Below, in pieces: positions 1 to 8,737 of a DNA stretch of 64,000 nt. Location of the stretch: positions 248,001-312,000 of the forward strand of contig NZ_JAFCJJ010000005.1 in the NCBI RefSeq assembly GCF_018131015.1. Direction: 5' to 3'. Position 1 is the stretch's first letter. Every line of letters starts with the position of its first letter. The notes beneath the pieces were generated by a model that worked only from the letters and a program-made list of their open reading frames with translations, was not told the DNA's origin and ran no database searches. The stretch comes from Bradyrhizobium diazoefficiens. Its GTDB lineage: Bacteria > Pseudomonadota > Alphaproteobacteria > Rhizobiales > Xanthobacteraceae. Made by a program: the position numbers and the translations under genes.

Positions 1-738
1 CGCAGTCTGCGCCACCGCGGGCCGCGACTTCGACGGCCTGGCGATCTCGAACAGGGCGGCGGAGCGGCCGGTCAGGGCGGCGAGCACGAGGCCGACCATG
101 TGGGCGAGACGCTCGTCCTTGGCTTTCTTGTCGAGGAGGTCGCGGCCGAAGATCACGCTGAGCGTCGCCGAATTGGAGAGATAGAAGAAGCTGAGCGCCG
201 CGATCGAGATGTAGAGCTGGACGGGATCGACCGCGACCTTGAAGTCGCCAGACTCGACGCCGCGTCGCACCACAGTGCCGATCATCTCGACGAAGGGCGA
301 GTGCATCGACTTGACCTTGGTCGAGCGCTTCAGATTTCTGGCGCGCGCGAGGTTCTCGGTCTGCAGCAGCGACAGGAATTCCGGATTGCGGAGAAAATAG
401 CTCCAGGTGAACTCGATCAGCCGGCGGATCGCCTCGGGCGGATCGAGATGCTCGAGGTCAAGCCCCCGCTCCTCGCTGCGGATCTTGTCGTAGGCGCCTT
501 CGAGCACCGCGAGATAGAGCTCGTCCTTGTTGCCGACGTGATAGTACAGCATGCGCTTGTTGGCGCCGGCCTTGGCCGCGATGCGGTCGACGCGCGCGCC
601 GGCAAGCCCGTGCGCGGAAAACTCCTGCTTGGCGGCTTCGAGGATGCGCAGCCGCATCCCCTCGGGATCGCGCTGCCATCTCAGAGTTTGCTTTGCCTTC
701 GCCAAAGGAGGTGCTCGCCGGGTGCCTTTAGGACGCAT
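1..738 (-). CDS. TetR/AcrR family transcriptional regulator (3' end outside window)
   Basis: The reverse strand is open from the ATG at 738-736 to the window edge, so the C-terminus is missing; at least 246 residues are visible. An N-terminal TetR helix-turn-helix spans about residues 27-75, with the typical stretch ILEAAKQEFSAHGLAGARVD followed by IAAKAGANKRMLYYHVGNKD. The rest is helical and would be the ligand-binding and dimerisation part. A TetR protein usually represses a neighbouring operon in the absence of a small ligand; the target cannot be told because the downstream genes lie outside. It is divergent from nothing close: the next gene rightwards (928-1776) is on the same strand and separated by a palindromic repeat. 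Confidence 0.85.
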   Translation of the reverse strand, partial: MRPKGTRRAPPLAKAKQTLRWQRDPEGMRLRILEAAKQEFSAHGLAGARVDRIAAKAGANKRMLYYHVGNKDELYLAVLEGAYDKIRSEERGLDLEHLDPPEAIRRLIEFTWSYFLRNPEFLSLLQTENLARARNLKRSTKVKSMHSPFVEMIGTVVRRGVESGDFKVAVDPVQLYISIAALSFFYLSNSATLSVIFGRDLLDKKAKDERLAHMVGLVLAALTGRSAALFEIARPSKSRPAVAQTA

Positions 739-767
739 GTAACATGCGAACGAGCATTTGAGAACGA

Positions 768-910
768 TCTCGTGCCCCGGACGCAGCGCAACGCTTCTTC
801 AGCGGTGCGCTGCAGAGCCGGGGCCCATATCTCCAAATGAGAGGTGCCGCCTTCTGGGTCCCGGCTCTGCGGAGCGTCACTGCGTGCCGCACCGCGTCCG
901 GGACACGAGA
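768..910. repeat. Long imperfect inverted repeat (bradyrhizobial palindromic type B)
   Basis: The left arm starts TCTCGTGCCCCGGACGCAGC and the right arm ends GTCCGGGACACGAGA, its reverse complement with a few changes. Both arms also share CAGAGCCGGG.CCCA near the centre. The transcript would fold into one long hairpin between the VOC gene (928-1776) and the TetR gene. From memory, similar palindromes are scattered in Bradyrhizobium intergenic DNA. It could act as an attenuator or mRNA-stabilising stem; no U-tract is seen. Confidence 0.75.
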
Positions 911-927
911 GGAGTCCGCCGACAGCC

Positions 928-1776
928 TCACTCCCCCGGCTTCGGCGCGCGCTGCAGCAGCACGGTCTGGATGCCGCAGGTGCCGTTCCGCACCGTCATG
1001 ATCCGCGTGCCCGGCTTGCGGCCGTTGCGGATTTCGCTGACGTCGAGTCCATCGGCGACCAGGCGGGCGCGCGCGGCATCGAGGTCGGCCACCCGCCAGC
1101 TCAGGCCCCAGAGGCGGTCGTTGTTGGCATCGCCGCCCGCCACCGGCCGGCGCACCACCTCGACGATGAGGTCGCCGCAGCGGAAGAACATCAGCTGGCC
1201 CCAGTCCTGGTGCGTGCGGTCGAGCGCGAGGTCGAGCCCGAGCCGCGCGCCATAGAGGGCTGCGGCGCGCTCGGAATCCTCGGTCGTGACCACGACGTGG
1301 TCGAGCCCGTCGATCGGCGCGAGGCCGGTGGCAGCCGATTTCGGCCGCTCCCCGGCGAGCTCGAGGAAGAACATGCGCACCCCGCGCGTGAGGTCCGTCG
1401 CGGCCCGCGTGCGCTTCCAGTGCAGGGCCGCGCCGCTTCCCGCGTCGCGGCTTTCGACCTCGGCGACCGCATCCGGCCTCAGCGCCACCCGCTCCAGCCG
1501 CCGCTGCATCTTGCCGATGTCCGCGACACGAAAGCACAGGCTGGCGAGGAGCCCCTCGTGATCGCCGAGCAGCGCGCGGATGCGGTCCGCGGTCACGCTG
1601 AAGCCGCTCGGCGCCATCAGCTCGATCGTCATGTTGTCGAGGGTGAACAGCACCCGCTCGGCGCCATCGCCGGAGTTCTGCCAGGCCGGCTCGCGCCCCA
1701 GCAGCGTCCGATACGCCGCCCTGGCCGCACCGATGTCCCTGACCAGGGCGACGACGTGATCGAGGCCGGTGATCAT
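928..1776 (-). CDS. Two-domain VOC (glyoxalase/dioxygenase fold) protein
   Basis: 282 residues. The start is set at the ATG 1776-1774 because it is preceded by GAGAGGGAAT, a good ribosome binding site, and because the product then begins directly with the first VOC strand (MITGLDHVVALVRDI). Two VOC modules follow each other: residues about 4-120 and about 140-275, the second opening with PIDGLDHVVVTTEDSERAA. H7 and H144-type histidines in the DHVV motifs are the usual metal ligands. VOC proteins include glyoxalases, extradiol dioxygenases and resistance proteins; the tandem arrangement resembles glyoxalase-like domain proteins of unknown substrate. Not linked to an operon. Confidence 0.8.
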   Translation of the reverse strand: MITGLDHVVALVRDIGAARAAYRTLLGREPAWQNSGDGAERVLFTLDNMTIELMAPSGFSVTADRIRALLGDHEGLLASLCFRVADIGKMQRRLERVALRPDAVAEVESRDAGSGAALHWKRTRAATDLTRGVRMFFLELAGERPKSAATGLAPIDGLDHVVVTTEDSERAAALYGARLGLDLALDRTHQDWGQLMFFRCGDLIVEVVRRPVAGGDANNDRLWGLSWRVADLDAARARLVADGLDVSEIRNGRKPGTRIMTVRNGTCGIQTVLLQRAPKPGE

Positions 1777-2013
1777 ATTCCCTCTCTGGTTTCCGACCTG
1801 GAACAATGAGCCGAAAGTCGGCGTTTGTTCCAGCTTGTTTTCTGGCTTGTTTCTCGGCTTGGCATTGGCCAGTGATGGTCGTATTCCGGCCGAATGCCGA
1901 CCTCAAGCGCCGGAGCGGCGGTTTTTGCGAATAATTTCAGCGTCGGCCATGCGGAACCGATGCTAGAGTAAAGCCCGCCGGCCGGGACCACCCAGCGCAT
2001 CACGGACAGGTAA

Positions 2014-2907
2014 ATGCAGGCTCTCTTTATCGGACAGACCTATATCGACGTCGTCTTCATCACCGACCACCTGCCGACCGGCGACGAAAAGCACGTGGCC
2101 AAGGACTACGCCGTCTCCTTCGGCGGCAATGCGGTCACGGCGGCCTTCTGCTGCGCCAAGCTCGGCATCGTGCCCGACCTGATCGCCACCGCCGCGAACG
2201 ACTGGCTGGGGCGCATGTTCCAGGACATGTGCGCGAAATACGCCATCTCGCTGCACCCCCGGAAGGTCAACCAGTCCTCGCTGTCCTTCATCATGCCCAA
2301 GGACGGCAAGCGCGCCATCGTCCGCTGCCGCGACGACGAGCACATCCATCCGTTCCCGATGCTCAATCTCGGCGGCTGCCGCGCGCTGCATGTCGACGGC
2401 CACCAGCCCGACGCCGCGATCCACTACGCAAAGGTGTGCCGCGAGGCCGGCATCCTGACCTCGCTCGACGGCGGCGGGTTGCGCACCAACACGCATGAGC
2501 TCCTGGAATTCATCGACGTCGCCATCGTCGCCGAGCGGCTGTGCGAGCAGATGGACCTGACGCCGGAAAAGATGCTCGACTATCTCAAGAGCCGCGGCTG
2601 CAAGATCGGCGGCATCACCATGGGCGAGAAGGGCCTGCTCTGGTACAACGAGACCGGCGCGGTCGAAACCATGCCGGCGATGCCGATCCCGCGCGAGCGC
2701 GTGATCGACACCAACGGCGCCGGCGACGTCTTCCACGGCGCCTATGTCTATTCCTACCTCGCCCATCCCGGAAAAAGCTGGCGCGAGCATTTTGATTTTG
2801 CCCGCGCCGCCTCGACCTTCAAGATCCAGCGCCTCGGCAACGAGGCCGGGCTGCCGACGCTGGTCGACATCGCCAAAGTCAGGCACGAATTCGAGGTCAG
2901 GGCGTAG
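2014..2907 (+). CDS. PfkB family carbohydrate kinase
   Basis: 297 residues. The C-terminal PfkB signature DTNGAGDVFHGAY (about residues 232-244) carries the catalytic Asp of the GAGD motif and the anion hole; the N-terminal glycine-rich FGGNAVTAA segment binds the sugar. It phosphorylates a sugar or nucleoside hydroxyl with ATP; the substrate cannot be read from sequence. The next gene, another PfkB kinase (2925-3842), begins 17 bases downstream on the same strand, so the two probably form an operon. The pair are only distantly alike, so this is not a recent duplication. Confidence 0.88.
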   Translation: MQALFIGQTYIDVVFITDHLPTGDEKHVAKDYAVSFGGNAVTAAFCCAKLGIVPDLIATAANDWLGRMFQDMCAKYAISLHPRKVNQSSLSFIMPKDGKRAIVRCRDDEHIHPFPMLNLGGCRALHVDGHQPDAAIHYAKVCREAGILTSLDGGGLRTNTHELLEFIDVAIVAERLCEQMDLTPEKMLDYLKSRGCKIGGITMGEKGLLWYNETGAVETMPAMPIPRERVIDTNGAGDVFHGAYVYSYLAHPGKSWREHFDFARAASTFKIQRLGNEAGLPTLVDIAKVRHEFEVRA

Positions 2908-2924
2908 GCGTCGCGGGGAGCATC

Positions 2925-3842
2925 ATGGGGCGCGTCTTCGTCGCCGGCAGCATCAACATGGACGTGGTGGCGACCGCCACACGCCATCCAAAAGTCGGCG
3001 AGACCGTCGCAGGCCTCGAGGTGCTGTATTTTCCGGGCGGCAAGGGGGCGAACCAGGCGGTGGCCGCGTCCCGCCTCGGCGCGCGGACCACGCTGATCGG
3101 GCGGCTGGGCAAGGATTCCTTCGGCGCGGAGCTGAGGGCCTTCCTCGCCGCGCAGGGCATCGATCTCGGAAGCGTCCGCGAGACGGCGGAGGCCCATAGC
3201 GGCACCGCCATCATCACGGTGGCGGCGGCCGACAACACCATCGTCGTCATTCCCGGCGGCAACGCGCTGGTCAGCACTGACGACGTCGCGGCCGCGCCGC
3301 TCGCCAAGGGCGATGTCGCCGTCAGCCAGTTCGAGATCCCGCTGCCGACGATCGCCGCGTTCTTTGCGCGCGCGCGGGCCGCAGGCGCGACGACGCTGCT
3401 CAATCCGGCGCCGGCGCAGGCGATGTCGGGCGAGCTGCTGGCGCTGGTCGACATCCTGGTGCTGAACGAGACCGAGCTCGGCTTCCTCGCGGGTACCGAG
3501 CTCTCCGAGGCCGACGCGGCCGCGCGGATCTTCGATGTGGCGCTTCGGCTTCAGGCGCGCGAGGACCAGACCATCTGCGTCACGCTGGGAAAACGCGGCG
3601 TGCTCGCGCTCGCCGGCCGCGAGGAGATCTCGGTGGCCGGACGCTTGGTGCAGGCGGTCGACACCACCGGCGCCGGCGATTGCTTTGTCGGCGCCCTCGC
3701 CGCACAACTGGCTGATGGCGTGCCCCTGCGCAGCGCGCTTGCCTTCGCCAACGCCGCCGCCTCGATCAGCGTGCAGCGCATGGGCGCCGGGCCCTCGATG
3801 CCGACGGCGGCGGAGGTTGCGGCGGTGCTCGGCGCCGGCTGA
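2925..3842 (+). CDS. rbsK: Ribokinase (PfkB family)
   Basis: 305 residues. It opens with VFVAGSINMDVVA and has YFPGGKGANQAVAASRLGA (about residues 36-56), the ribokinase di-glycine sugar-binding segment, and DTTGAGDCFVGAL (about 246-258) with the catalytic Asp. Length and both motifs fit ribokinase (D-ribose + ATP to ribose 5-phosphate); other PfkB substrates are possible. No ribose ABC transporter lies nearby. It follows the PfkB kinase at 2014 by 17 bases, and its stop codon abuts the stop of the convergent flavoprotein gene at 3843. Confidence 0.8.
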   Translation: MGRVFVAGSINMDVVATATRHPKVGETVAGLEVLYFPGGKGANQAVAASRLGARTTLIGRLGKDSFGAELRAFLAAQGIDLGSVRETAEAHSGTAIITVAAADNTIVVIPGGNALVSTDDVAAAPLAKGDVAVSQFEIPLPTIAAFFARARAAGATTLLNPAPAQAMSGELLALVDILVLNETELGFLAGTELSEADAAARIFDVALRLQAREDQTICVTLGKRGVLALAGREEISVAGRLVQAVDTTGAGDCFVGALAAQLADGVPLRSALAFANAAASISVQRMGAGPSMPTAAEVAAVLGAG

Positions 3843-5063
3843 TCATGCCAGCGCGCCCTTCAGGTCGAAGCTCGGATCCGCGGCCTGCGCCGGCGTGATG
3901 GAGCGGTCCATGCCGAGCAGGCGGCGGCCGAACATGTGGTCGCCGGCGCGGTTGATCGACTCGATGCCGAGCAGTTTTTCGCCCTTGTAGCAGAACGCGG
4001 AAAACGCCTTGGCCGAGGGATCACCGCGCAGCACGACGCGGTCGTAGCCGGTGGTCAGCCCTGCGATCTGCAGCTTGTCCTCGCCCTGGTCGCTCCAGAA
4101 CCAGGGCTGGCCGTCATAGACCTTCTTGTCGCCGGTCAGCCGCGCGGCGAGGCAGCGCGCGTGGTCGGTGGCGTTCTGCACCGATTCCAGCCGCAGCGAT
4201 CCGCCGAAGCGCGGGCTCCTGAACAGCGCGCAGTCGCCGATCGCGGAGATGTTGGGATCGGCGGTCGACAGATATTCGTCGACGATGATGCCCGCGGCGA
4301 CGGGAAGGCCCGCCTCGGCCGCAAGCTCGATGTTCGGCAGCACGCCGACGCCGACCACGACGAGATCGGCCGGCAGATGCCGGCCATCGCTCAAGGAGAC
4401 GCCGGTGACCTTGCCGCCGTCGGCCTCGATGGAAGTTGCCTGCACGCCGAGATGGATGCGGATGCCGGCCGCGCGATGGCGTTCCTGGAAATACTCCGAG
4501 ACCTCCGCCGTCACCGCGCGCGCCATCACCCGCGGCGCCAGCTCCAGCACGTCGACCTCGAGCCCCTTGATCCGCGCGGTTGCCGCGAATTCGAGCCCGA
4601 TGAAGCCGGCGCCGATGACGACGACGCGGCTCTTCGACGGCATGATTTTTCGCAAGGCCTCGCTCTCGTCGAGGATGCGAAGATATTTCACGTCGGGGAG
4701 ATTGGCGTTGGGCAGGTCGAGGAGCCGGTTGCGCGCGCCGGTGGCGAGCACGAGGTGGCCGTACGCCAGCGTCTCGCCCGAGGCCAGCAGAACTTTTCGC
4801 CCCGCACGGTCGATCGACACGGCGCGGCCCGCGATCAGCTCGATGTTCTGGTCTTCGTAGAATTTTGCGGGGCGGAACATCAGGCTGTCCGGCCCGGCCG
4901 AGCCCTTGATGTAGGCCTTTGACAGCGGCGGCCGCTGATAGGGCAGATGCGGCTCGTCGTTGATCAGGCAGATGCGGTCCGAAAAGCCCGCCTGGCGCAA
5001 CGATGCGGCGACCTGGTAGCCACCATGGCCGGCACCGACAATGATCACGGGACCATCCGTCAT
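3843..5063 (-). CDS. NAD(P)H-dependent ferredoxin reductase, palustrisredoxin-reductase type
   Basis: 406 residues from the ATG at 5063; the longer open frame upstream (to 5195) is not protein-like. Rossmann motif IIVGAGHGGYQVA (residues 6-18) binds FAD and VVVIGAGFIGLEFAA (about 150) binds NAD(P)H; the FAD-binding AIGDCALF is near residue 270. The order of motifs, the HLPYQRPPLSKAYIK segment and the C-terminal FDLKGALA closely match what I recall of Rhodopseudomonas palustris palustrisredoxin reductase, which passes electrons to a [2Fe-2S] ferredoxin serving a CYP199-type P450. Neither a ferredoxin nor a P450 gene lies beside it, so its partner must be elsewhere. Confidence 0.88.
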   Translation of the reverse strand: MTDGPVIIVGAGHGGYQVAASLRQAGFSDRICLINDEPHLPYQRPPLSKAYIKGSAGPDSLMFRPAKFYEDQNIELIAGRAVSIDRAGRKVLLASGETLAYGHLVLATGARNRLLDLPNANLPDVKYLRILDESEALRKIMPSKSRVVVIGAGFIGLEFAATARIKGLEVDVLELAPRVMARAVTAEVSEYFQERHRAAGIRIHLGVQATSIEADGGKVTGVSLSDGRHLPADLVVVGVGVLPNIELAAEAGLPVAAGIIVDEYLSTADPNISAIGDCALFRSPRFGGSLRLESVQNATDHARCLAARLTGDKKVYDGQPWFWSDQGEDKLQIAGLTTGYDRVVLRGDPSAKAFSAFCYKGEKLLGIESINRAGDHMFGRRLLGMDRSITPAQAADPSFDLKGALA

Positions 5064-5080
5064 TGCAACAGCCCATTTCC

Positions 5081-5162
5081 GGAGACACGAGCGTGACCCA
5101 TGTCGTCTCCTCTCTCGCTTGTTCTGGCTTGGCAAGCCCAGGAGGAGCCGGCGCTCGTGTCC
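5081..5162. repeat. Imperfect palindrome upstream of the flavoprotein gene
   Basis: GGAGACACGAGCG at 5081-5093 is matched by CGCTCGTGTCCG around 5152-5163, with a smaller inner stem GGCTTGGCAAGCC between them. It lies just upstream of the start at 5063 and so falls in the 5' untranslated region. The function is unknown. It resembles other palindromic repeats in this window in its GC content and placement but not in sequence. Confidence 0.5.
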
Positions 5163-5305
5163 GTCCCTCGACGAAGGCACCCTATTTGAGCGCATCGTTC
5201 CGCCCCGCGCAAGGGCACTATGCGGGGCACTGGCGGCCAGGGATTGTCTCTCCTCGCCTTCTGCGATTTAGTTCGGCCTAACGACCTCTTGCCGGGGAAT
5301 TCAAA

Positions 5306-6100
5306 ATGCCAGCTCCCGTCTCAAAACCCGATGATCCCGCCCTGCTGCGGATCGACGGCCACATCGCGACCATCACGCTGAACCGCCCCGCCGCGTTCAA
5401 CTCGGTCAACCTCGCCATTGCGCAGAGGCTCGAGCAACTCGCCGCCTATATCGAGGGCGCCGACGACATCCGGGTCGTGGTGATCGAGGGCGAAGGCCGC
5501 GCCTTCTCGGCCGGCGGCGACCTGCAGACCATTGGCGCTGCGGCCGAAGCAAATACCGTGACGCCGGTCGTCGGCGAACTCCTGAAGCACTATCATGCCT
5601 TCATCGAGATCGTCCGGCGCATGCCAAAAATCTCGCTGTCGAGCGTGCACGGCTCGGCCGCCGGCGCCGGCATGGGGCTCGCCTTCGTCACCGATCTCTG
5701 CATCGCCGCCGATGACGCCAAGTTCACGCCGGCCTATGCCAAGATCGGGGTGTCGCCGGACGGCGGCTCGACGGTCGGGATCGTCGGCACGGTCGGCTCG
5801 CGCCGCGCGCTGCAGATCTTTCTCTCCGAGGACAATTTTACCGCGCAGCAGGCCCATGACTGGGGCCTGGTCGCAAAGATCGTTCCCGCCGCGGAGCTGA
5901 AGGACGCCACGCGAAAACTCGCCGAGCGGCTGGCGCAGAACCCGCCGGCGGCGATCGCCGGCACCAAGTCGCTGGTCTACCAGGCCGCCACGACGCCGGT
6001 GAAGCAGCAGCTCGACGCCGAGGAGCACCGGATCATCATGGCGATGAACACGGAGGATTTTCGCGTCGCCGTGAAGAAGTTCACGAGCAAGAGCAAGTGA
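5306..6100 (+). CDS. Enoyl-CoA hydratase/isomerase family protein
   Basis: 264 residues of crotonase fold. AFSAGGDLQ (about residues 68-76) and VHGSAAGAGMGLAFVTDLCIA (about 113-133) form the two oxyanion-hole strands; the second active-site position reads KIGVSPDGGST, with Asp but without the first catalytic Glu of true hydratases, which points to isomerase-type chemistry like PaaG or other delta-isomerases. Substrate unknown. The stop overlaps the GTG start of the next gene (6097), so the two are translationally coupled. Confidence 0.85.
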   Translation: MPAPVSKPDDPALLRIDGHIATITLNRPAAFNSVNLAIAQRLEQLAAYIEGADDIRVVVIEGEGRAFSAGGDLQTIGAAAEANTVTPVVGELLKHYHAFIEIVRRMPKISLSSVHGSAAGAGMGLAFVTDLCIAADDAKFTPAYAKIGVSPDGGSTVGIVGTVGSRRALQIFLSEDNFTAQQAHDWGLVAKIVPAAELKDATRKLAERLAQNPPAAIAGTKSLVYQAATTPVKQQLDAEEHRIIMAMNTEDFRVAVKKFTSKSK

Positions 6101-6672
6101 GCGCGCCGTCACGCTCGTTCGTCGGCCTGCGCCATGGCGCGACCGACTGGAATCGCGAGGGGCGGTTTCAGGGCCGGACCGACAATCCGCTGAACGAGGA
6201 CGGCCTCCGGCAGGCCTTTGAGGCCGCGGACATGCTGCGCGGCGCCGGCATCGACCGCATCGTCGCAAGCCCGCTGCTGCGCGCGGCGCGCACGGCCGAA
6301 ATCATCGCGGCCGCGATCTCGGTGCCGCTCGAACTCGACGACGGCATCATCGAGTTCGATTTCGGCAGCTTCGAAGGACTTCCCGTCCGTGACCTCATGA
6401 TCAGGCACGGCGTCAAATCAGCGACGGGCCTCGTCTCGATCCTGCCCGACGACGGCGAGAACTGGGACGCCATGACAAGGCGGTCGCTGGCTTGCGTCTC
6501 GGCATGGCTCGACCGTCATCCGGGCGATAGCCTCCTGTTCGTCTGCCACGACGCGGTAATGCAGGGCATGGCAAACGCGCTGTGCGGCAGCTACTTCAAG
6601 AACAGCCACGGCAAGCCGTTCCGCTATCTGGAAGACGGCGGGCAATGGCGGATCGAGCAGGTCGTCATTTAG
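6097..6672 (+). CDS. Histidine phosphatase family protein (phosphoglycerate-mutase-like)
   Basis: 191 residues starting at GTG 6097, inside the stop of the upstream enoyl-CoA hydratase gene (GTGA overlap). The RHG motif with the phospho-accepting His is in VGLRHGATDWN (about residues 9-19), the second-half catalytic His in LFVCHDAVMQ (about 147-156). Family members act as small-molecule or protein phosphatases (CobC, PhoE, SixA types) or mutases. The end overlaps by 8 bases the convergent TRAP permease gene. Confidence 0.85.
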   Translation: MSAPSRSFVGLRHGATDWNREGRFQGRTDNPLNEDGLRQAFEAADMLRGAGIDRIVASPLLRAARTAEIIAAAISVPLELDDGIIEFDFGSFEGLPVRDLMIRHGVKSATGLVSILPDDGENWDAMTRRSLACVSAWLDRHPGDSLLFVCHDAVMQGMANALCGSYFKNSHGKPFRYLEDGGQWRIEQVVI

Positions 6673-8005
6673 GGCAGATATAGCCCGTGCCCCCCGGCGC
6701 CTTGAAGCAGCCGACCGACTCGGGGAGCACCTGCTTCGGCAGCCACAGCACCACGCTCGGAAAATAGATCGCGAACGCGATGGTGGTGAAGAACACGAGG
6801 TAGATCGGCAGCGCCGCGCGCAGCGCCTTGGCGAAACTGATGCCGACGAATTTCGAGGCCATCAACAGCACGAGCCCGTAAGGCGGCGTGATCAGGCCGA
6901 AGGCGAGCGTTGCGATCAGCACCACGCCCATATGCACGGCATTGATGTCGCCCGCTTCCGTGAGCGCATTCACGAGCGGCATGAAGATGATGATGGTCGG
7001 CACCGGTTCGATGAAATCGCCGACCACGGTGAACAGCAGCACCATCAACAGCATGATCAAATGCGGATCGTTGCCGGCGATCGAGGTGATCCACTCGGCG
7101 ATGTAGGTCGCGCCACGCAAGTAAGCGAGCATCCAGCCGAAGGCGTTGGCGGCCCCGATGGTGATCAGCGGCAGCGAGAAGATCAGCCCGGCGAGGCAGA
7201 AATCATAGGGGATCTTCCTGATATGCCCGCGGTTGAGCGCAGGGATCACGACCAGGATGATCCAGACCACGGCGACGACGCCGGCCTCCGTCGGCGTGAA
7301 CCAGCCGGTCAGGATGCCCCCTAACAGGATCACCGGGATCATCAGCGGCAGCGCCGCGTCACCCGCCGCGAACACCACCTGCCGCAGCGGCGCGCGCGGC
7401 TTGCGCAGGCCCGAAGGGCCGAAGAAATAGCAGTAGATCATCAAGCCGAAGCCGATCATCAGGCCCGGCACCACGCCCGCCATGAACAGGCCGGCGATCG
7501 AGACGTTGCCGACCGCGCCATAGACCACCGCCGTGATGCTCGGCGGCACCAGCGCCGCAATGGTGGAGGCGGACGCGATGATCGCGGCGATGAAGGCGGG
7601 CTCGTAGCCCTCGCGCTTCATCGGTCCGCCCAGCGCGCGGCTCATCACGGCGACGTCGGCCGTGGTCGAGCCCGACATCTCCGAGAAGAACATGCTGAAG
7701 ACGACCACCACCTGCGACAGCCCGCCCCTGATGTGCCCCACCAGCGACACCGAGAGGTTCGCGATCCGCACCACCACATTGGCCGAACTCATGAGCTCGC
7801 CGACCAGCAGGAAGAACGGGATCGCCAGCAGCGCCTCGGAATCCACGCCGTCAAAGATCTTCTGGATGATCGCGGCGAGCGAGACGTCGGAGAGGATGGC
7901 GCCGATGAAGACGCCGGCCATCAGCGAGAACGGCACGGGCACGCCGAGATAGCCGAAGGACAGGAAGCAGATCGACATCAAGGCGAGGACAAAGGGGGCG
8001 CTCAC
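6665..8005 (-). CDS. TRAP transporter large permease (DctM family)
   Basis: 446 residues, about 12 predicted membrane helices along the whole length. Typical DctM features are the EMSGSTTADVAVMSRALGG segment (about residues 108-126) and the second repeat around VGDFIEPVPTIIIFMP (about 330). It is the sodium-symport channel subunit that imports an organic acid with the small permease (8002-8580, start codon overlapping) and the periplasmic receptor (8738-9733). Overlap of 8 bases with the convergent phosphatase gene. Confidence 0.92.
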   Translation of the reverse strand: MSAPFVLALMSICFLSFGYLGVPVPFSLMAGVFIGAILSDVSLAAIIQKIFDGVDSEALLAIPFFLLVGELMSSANVVVRIANLSVSLVGHIRGGLSQVVVVFSMFFSEMSGSTTADVAVMSRALGGPMKREGYEPAFIAAIIASASTIAALVPPSITAVVYGAVGNVSIAGLFMAGVVPGLMIGFGLMIYCYFFGPSGLRKPRAPLRQVVFAAGDAALPLMIPVILLGGILTGWFTPTEAGVVAVVWIILVVIPALNRGHIRKIPYDFCLAGLIFSLPLITIGAANAFGWMLAYLRGATYIAEWITSIAGNDPHLIMLLMVLLFTVVGDFIEPVPTIIIFMPLVNALTEAGDINAVHMGVVLIATLAFGLITPPYGLVLLMASKFVGISFAKALRAALPIYLVFFTTIAFAIYFPSVVLWLPKQVLPESVGCFKAPGGTGYICPK

Positions 8006-8580
8006 GGCTGCGCCCTCACCTGCGCCTCGGTGACGTCAGGCGCCGCATCCTCGTCCGGCGGCTCGGGGTGGTCAAAGCCGTTGCGCAATCCGTTGACGAG
8101 CTGCTCGATGGTGAACACGCCGATCAGGATTCCCGACAAGGGAATGATCGCGTAGAGCGAGGCGATCGGCGTGCCCGAGGGCAGGCGAAAGCTGCCGAAG
8201 CCGCGCAGATAGTTTTGATAACCGTACCAGATCAGGCAGAAGGCGACGCCGAGCACGACGAGGCGGATGATCACCTCGACGATTCTCCGCGAGGTGCCGT
8301 GCATCGCCTCGGAGATCGCCGTGAGATAAAGGTGGTCATTGCGCCGGGTCGCGACCGCAGTTCCGATGAAGATCGCGTAGATGAACAGCGTCGAGGTGAC
8401 CTCCTGCAGCCACAGCCAGGGATGGCCGATGGTGCGGGTGACGATGTCGGCGGTCACCGACAGCGAGAAGCCGAAACACAGAAGGCCGCAGAGGATCATC
8501 AGCGCAAGCTCGAGCCAGTCGAGCCAGGGCCATTTCAGATGGCGCTGGCGTTGCAATACGAGCTTGTCGGCGATGGCCAT
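8002..8580 (-). CDS. TRAP transporter small permease (DctQ family)
   Basis: 192 residues with four hydrophobic helices at roughly residues 25-50, 60-82, 98-122 and 140-165, and the WLWLQEVTSTLFIYAIFIGTA segment usual in DctQ. It overlaps the start of the large permease (ATGA-type junction at 8002-8005). Upstream lies a strong hairpin repeat (8590-8712) separating it from the receptor gene. Confidence 0.88.
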   Translation of the reverse strand: MAIADKLVLQRQRHLKWPWLDWLELALMILCGLLCFGFSLSVTADIVTRTIGHPWLWLQEVTSTLFIYAIFIGTAVATRRNDHLYLTAISEAMHGTSRRIVEVIIRLVVLGVAFCLIWYGYQNYLRGFGSFRLPSGTPIASLYAIIPLSGILIGVFTIEQLVNGLRNGFDHPEPPDEDAAPDVTEAQVRAQP

Positions 8581-8589
8581 TGTTACCCT

Positions 8590-8712
8590 CGTCGTCCCGG
8601 CGAAAGCCGGGACCCATAACCCCGAAAGGGAGTTGTTGTGCGAGCTGGCGACTCCAAGTCTTCGCCAAACTCAATCCTGTGGCTATGGGTCCCGGCTTTC
8701 GCCGGGACGACG
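8590..8712. repeat. Palindromic repeat with perfect 29-bp arms (type A, copy 1)
   Basis: CGTCGTCCCGGCGAAAGCCG starts the left arm (8590-8618), and the right arm (8684-8712) is its perfect reverse complement; each arm is itself a small hairpin around CCCGGCGAAAGCCGGG. It sits between the TRAP receptor gene and the permease genes, where a stable stem could protect the receptor mRNA or lower read-through. A second copy is at 20831-20952. Confidence 0.85.
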
Positions 8713-8737
8713 CGTGGATAAAACTGCAGACCGCGGC

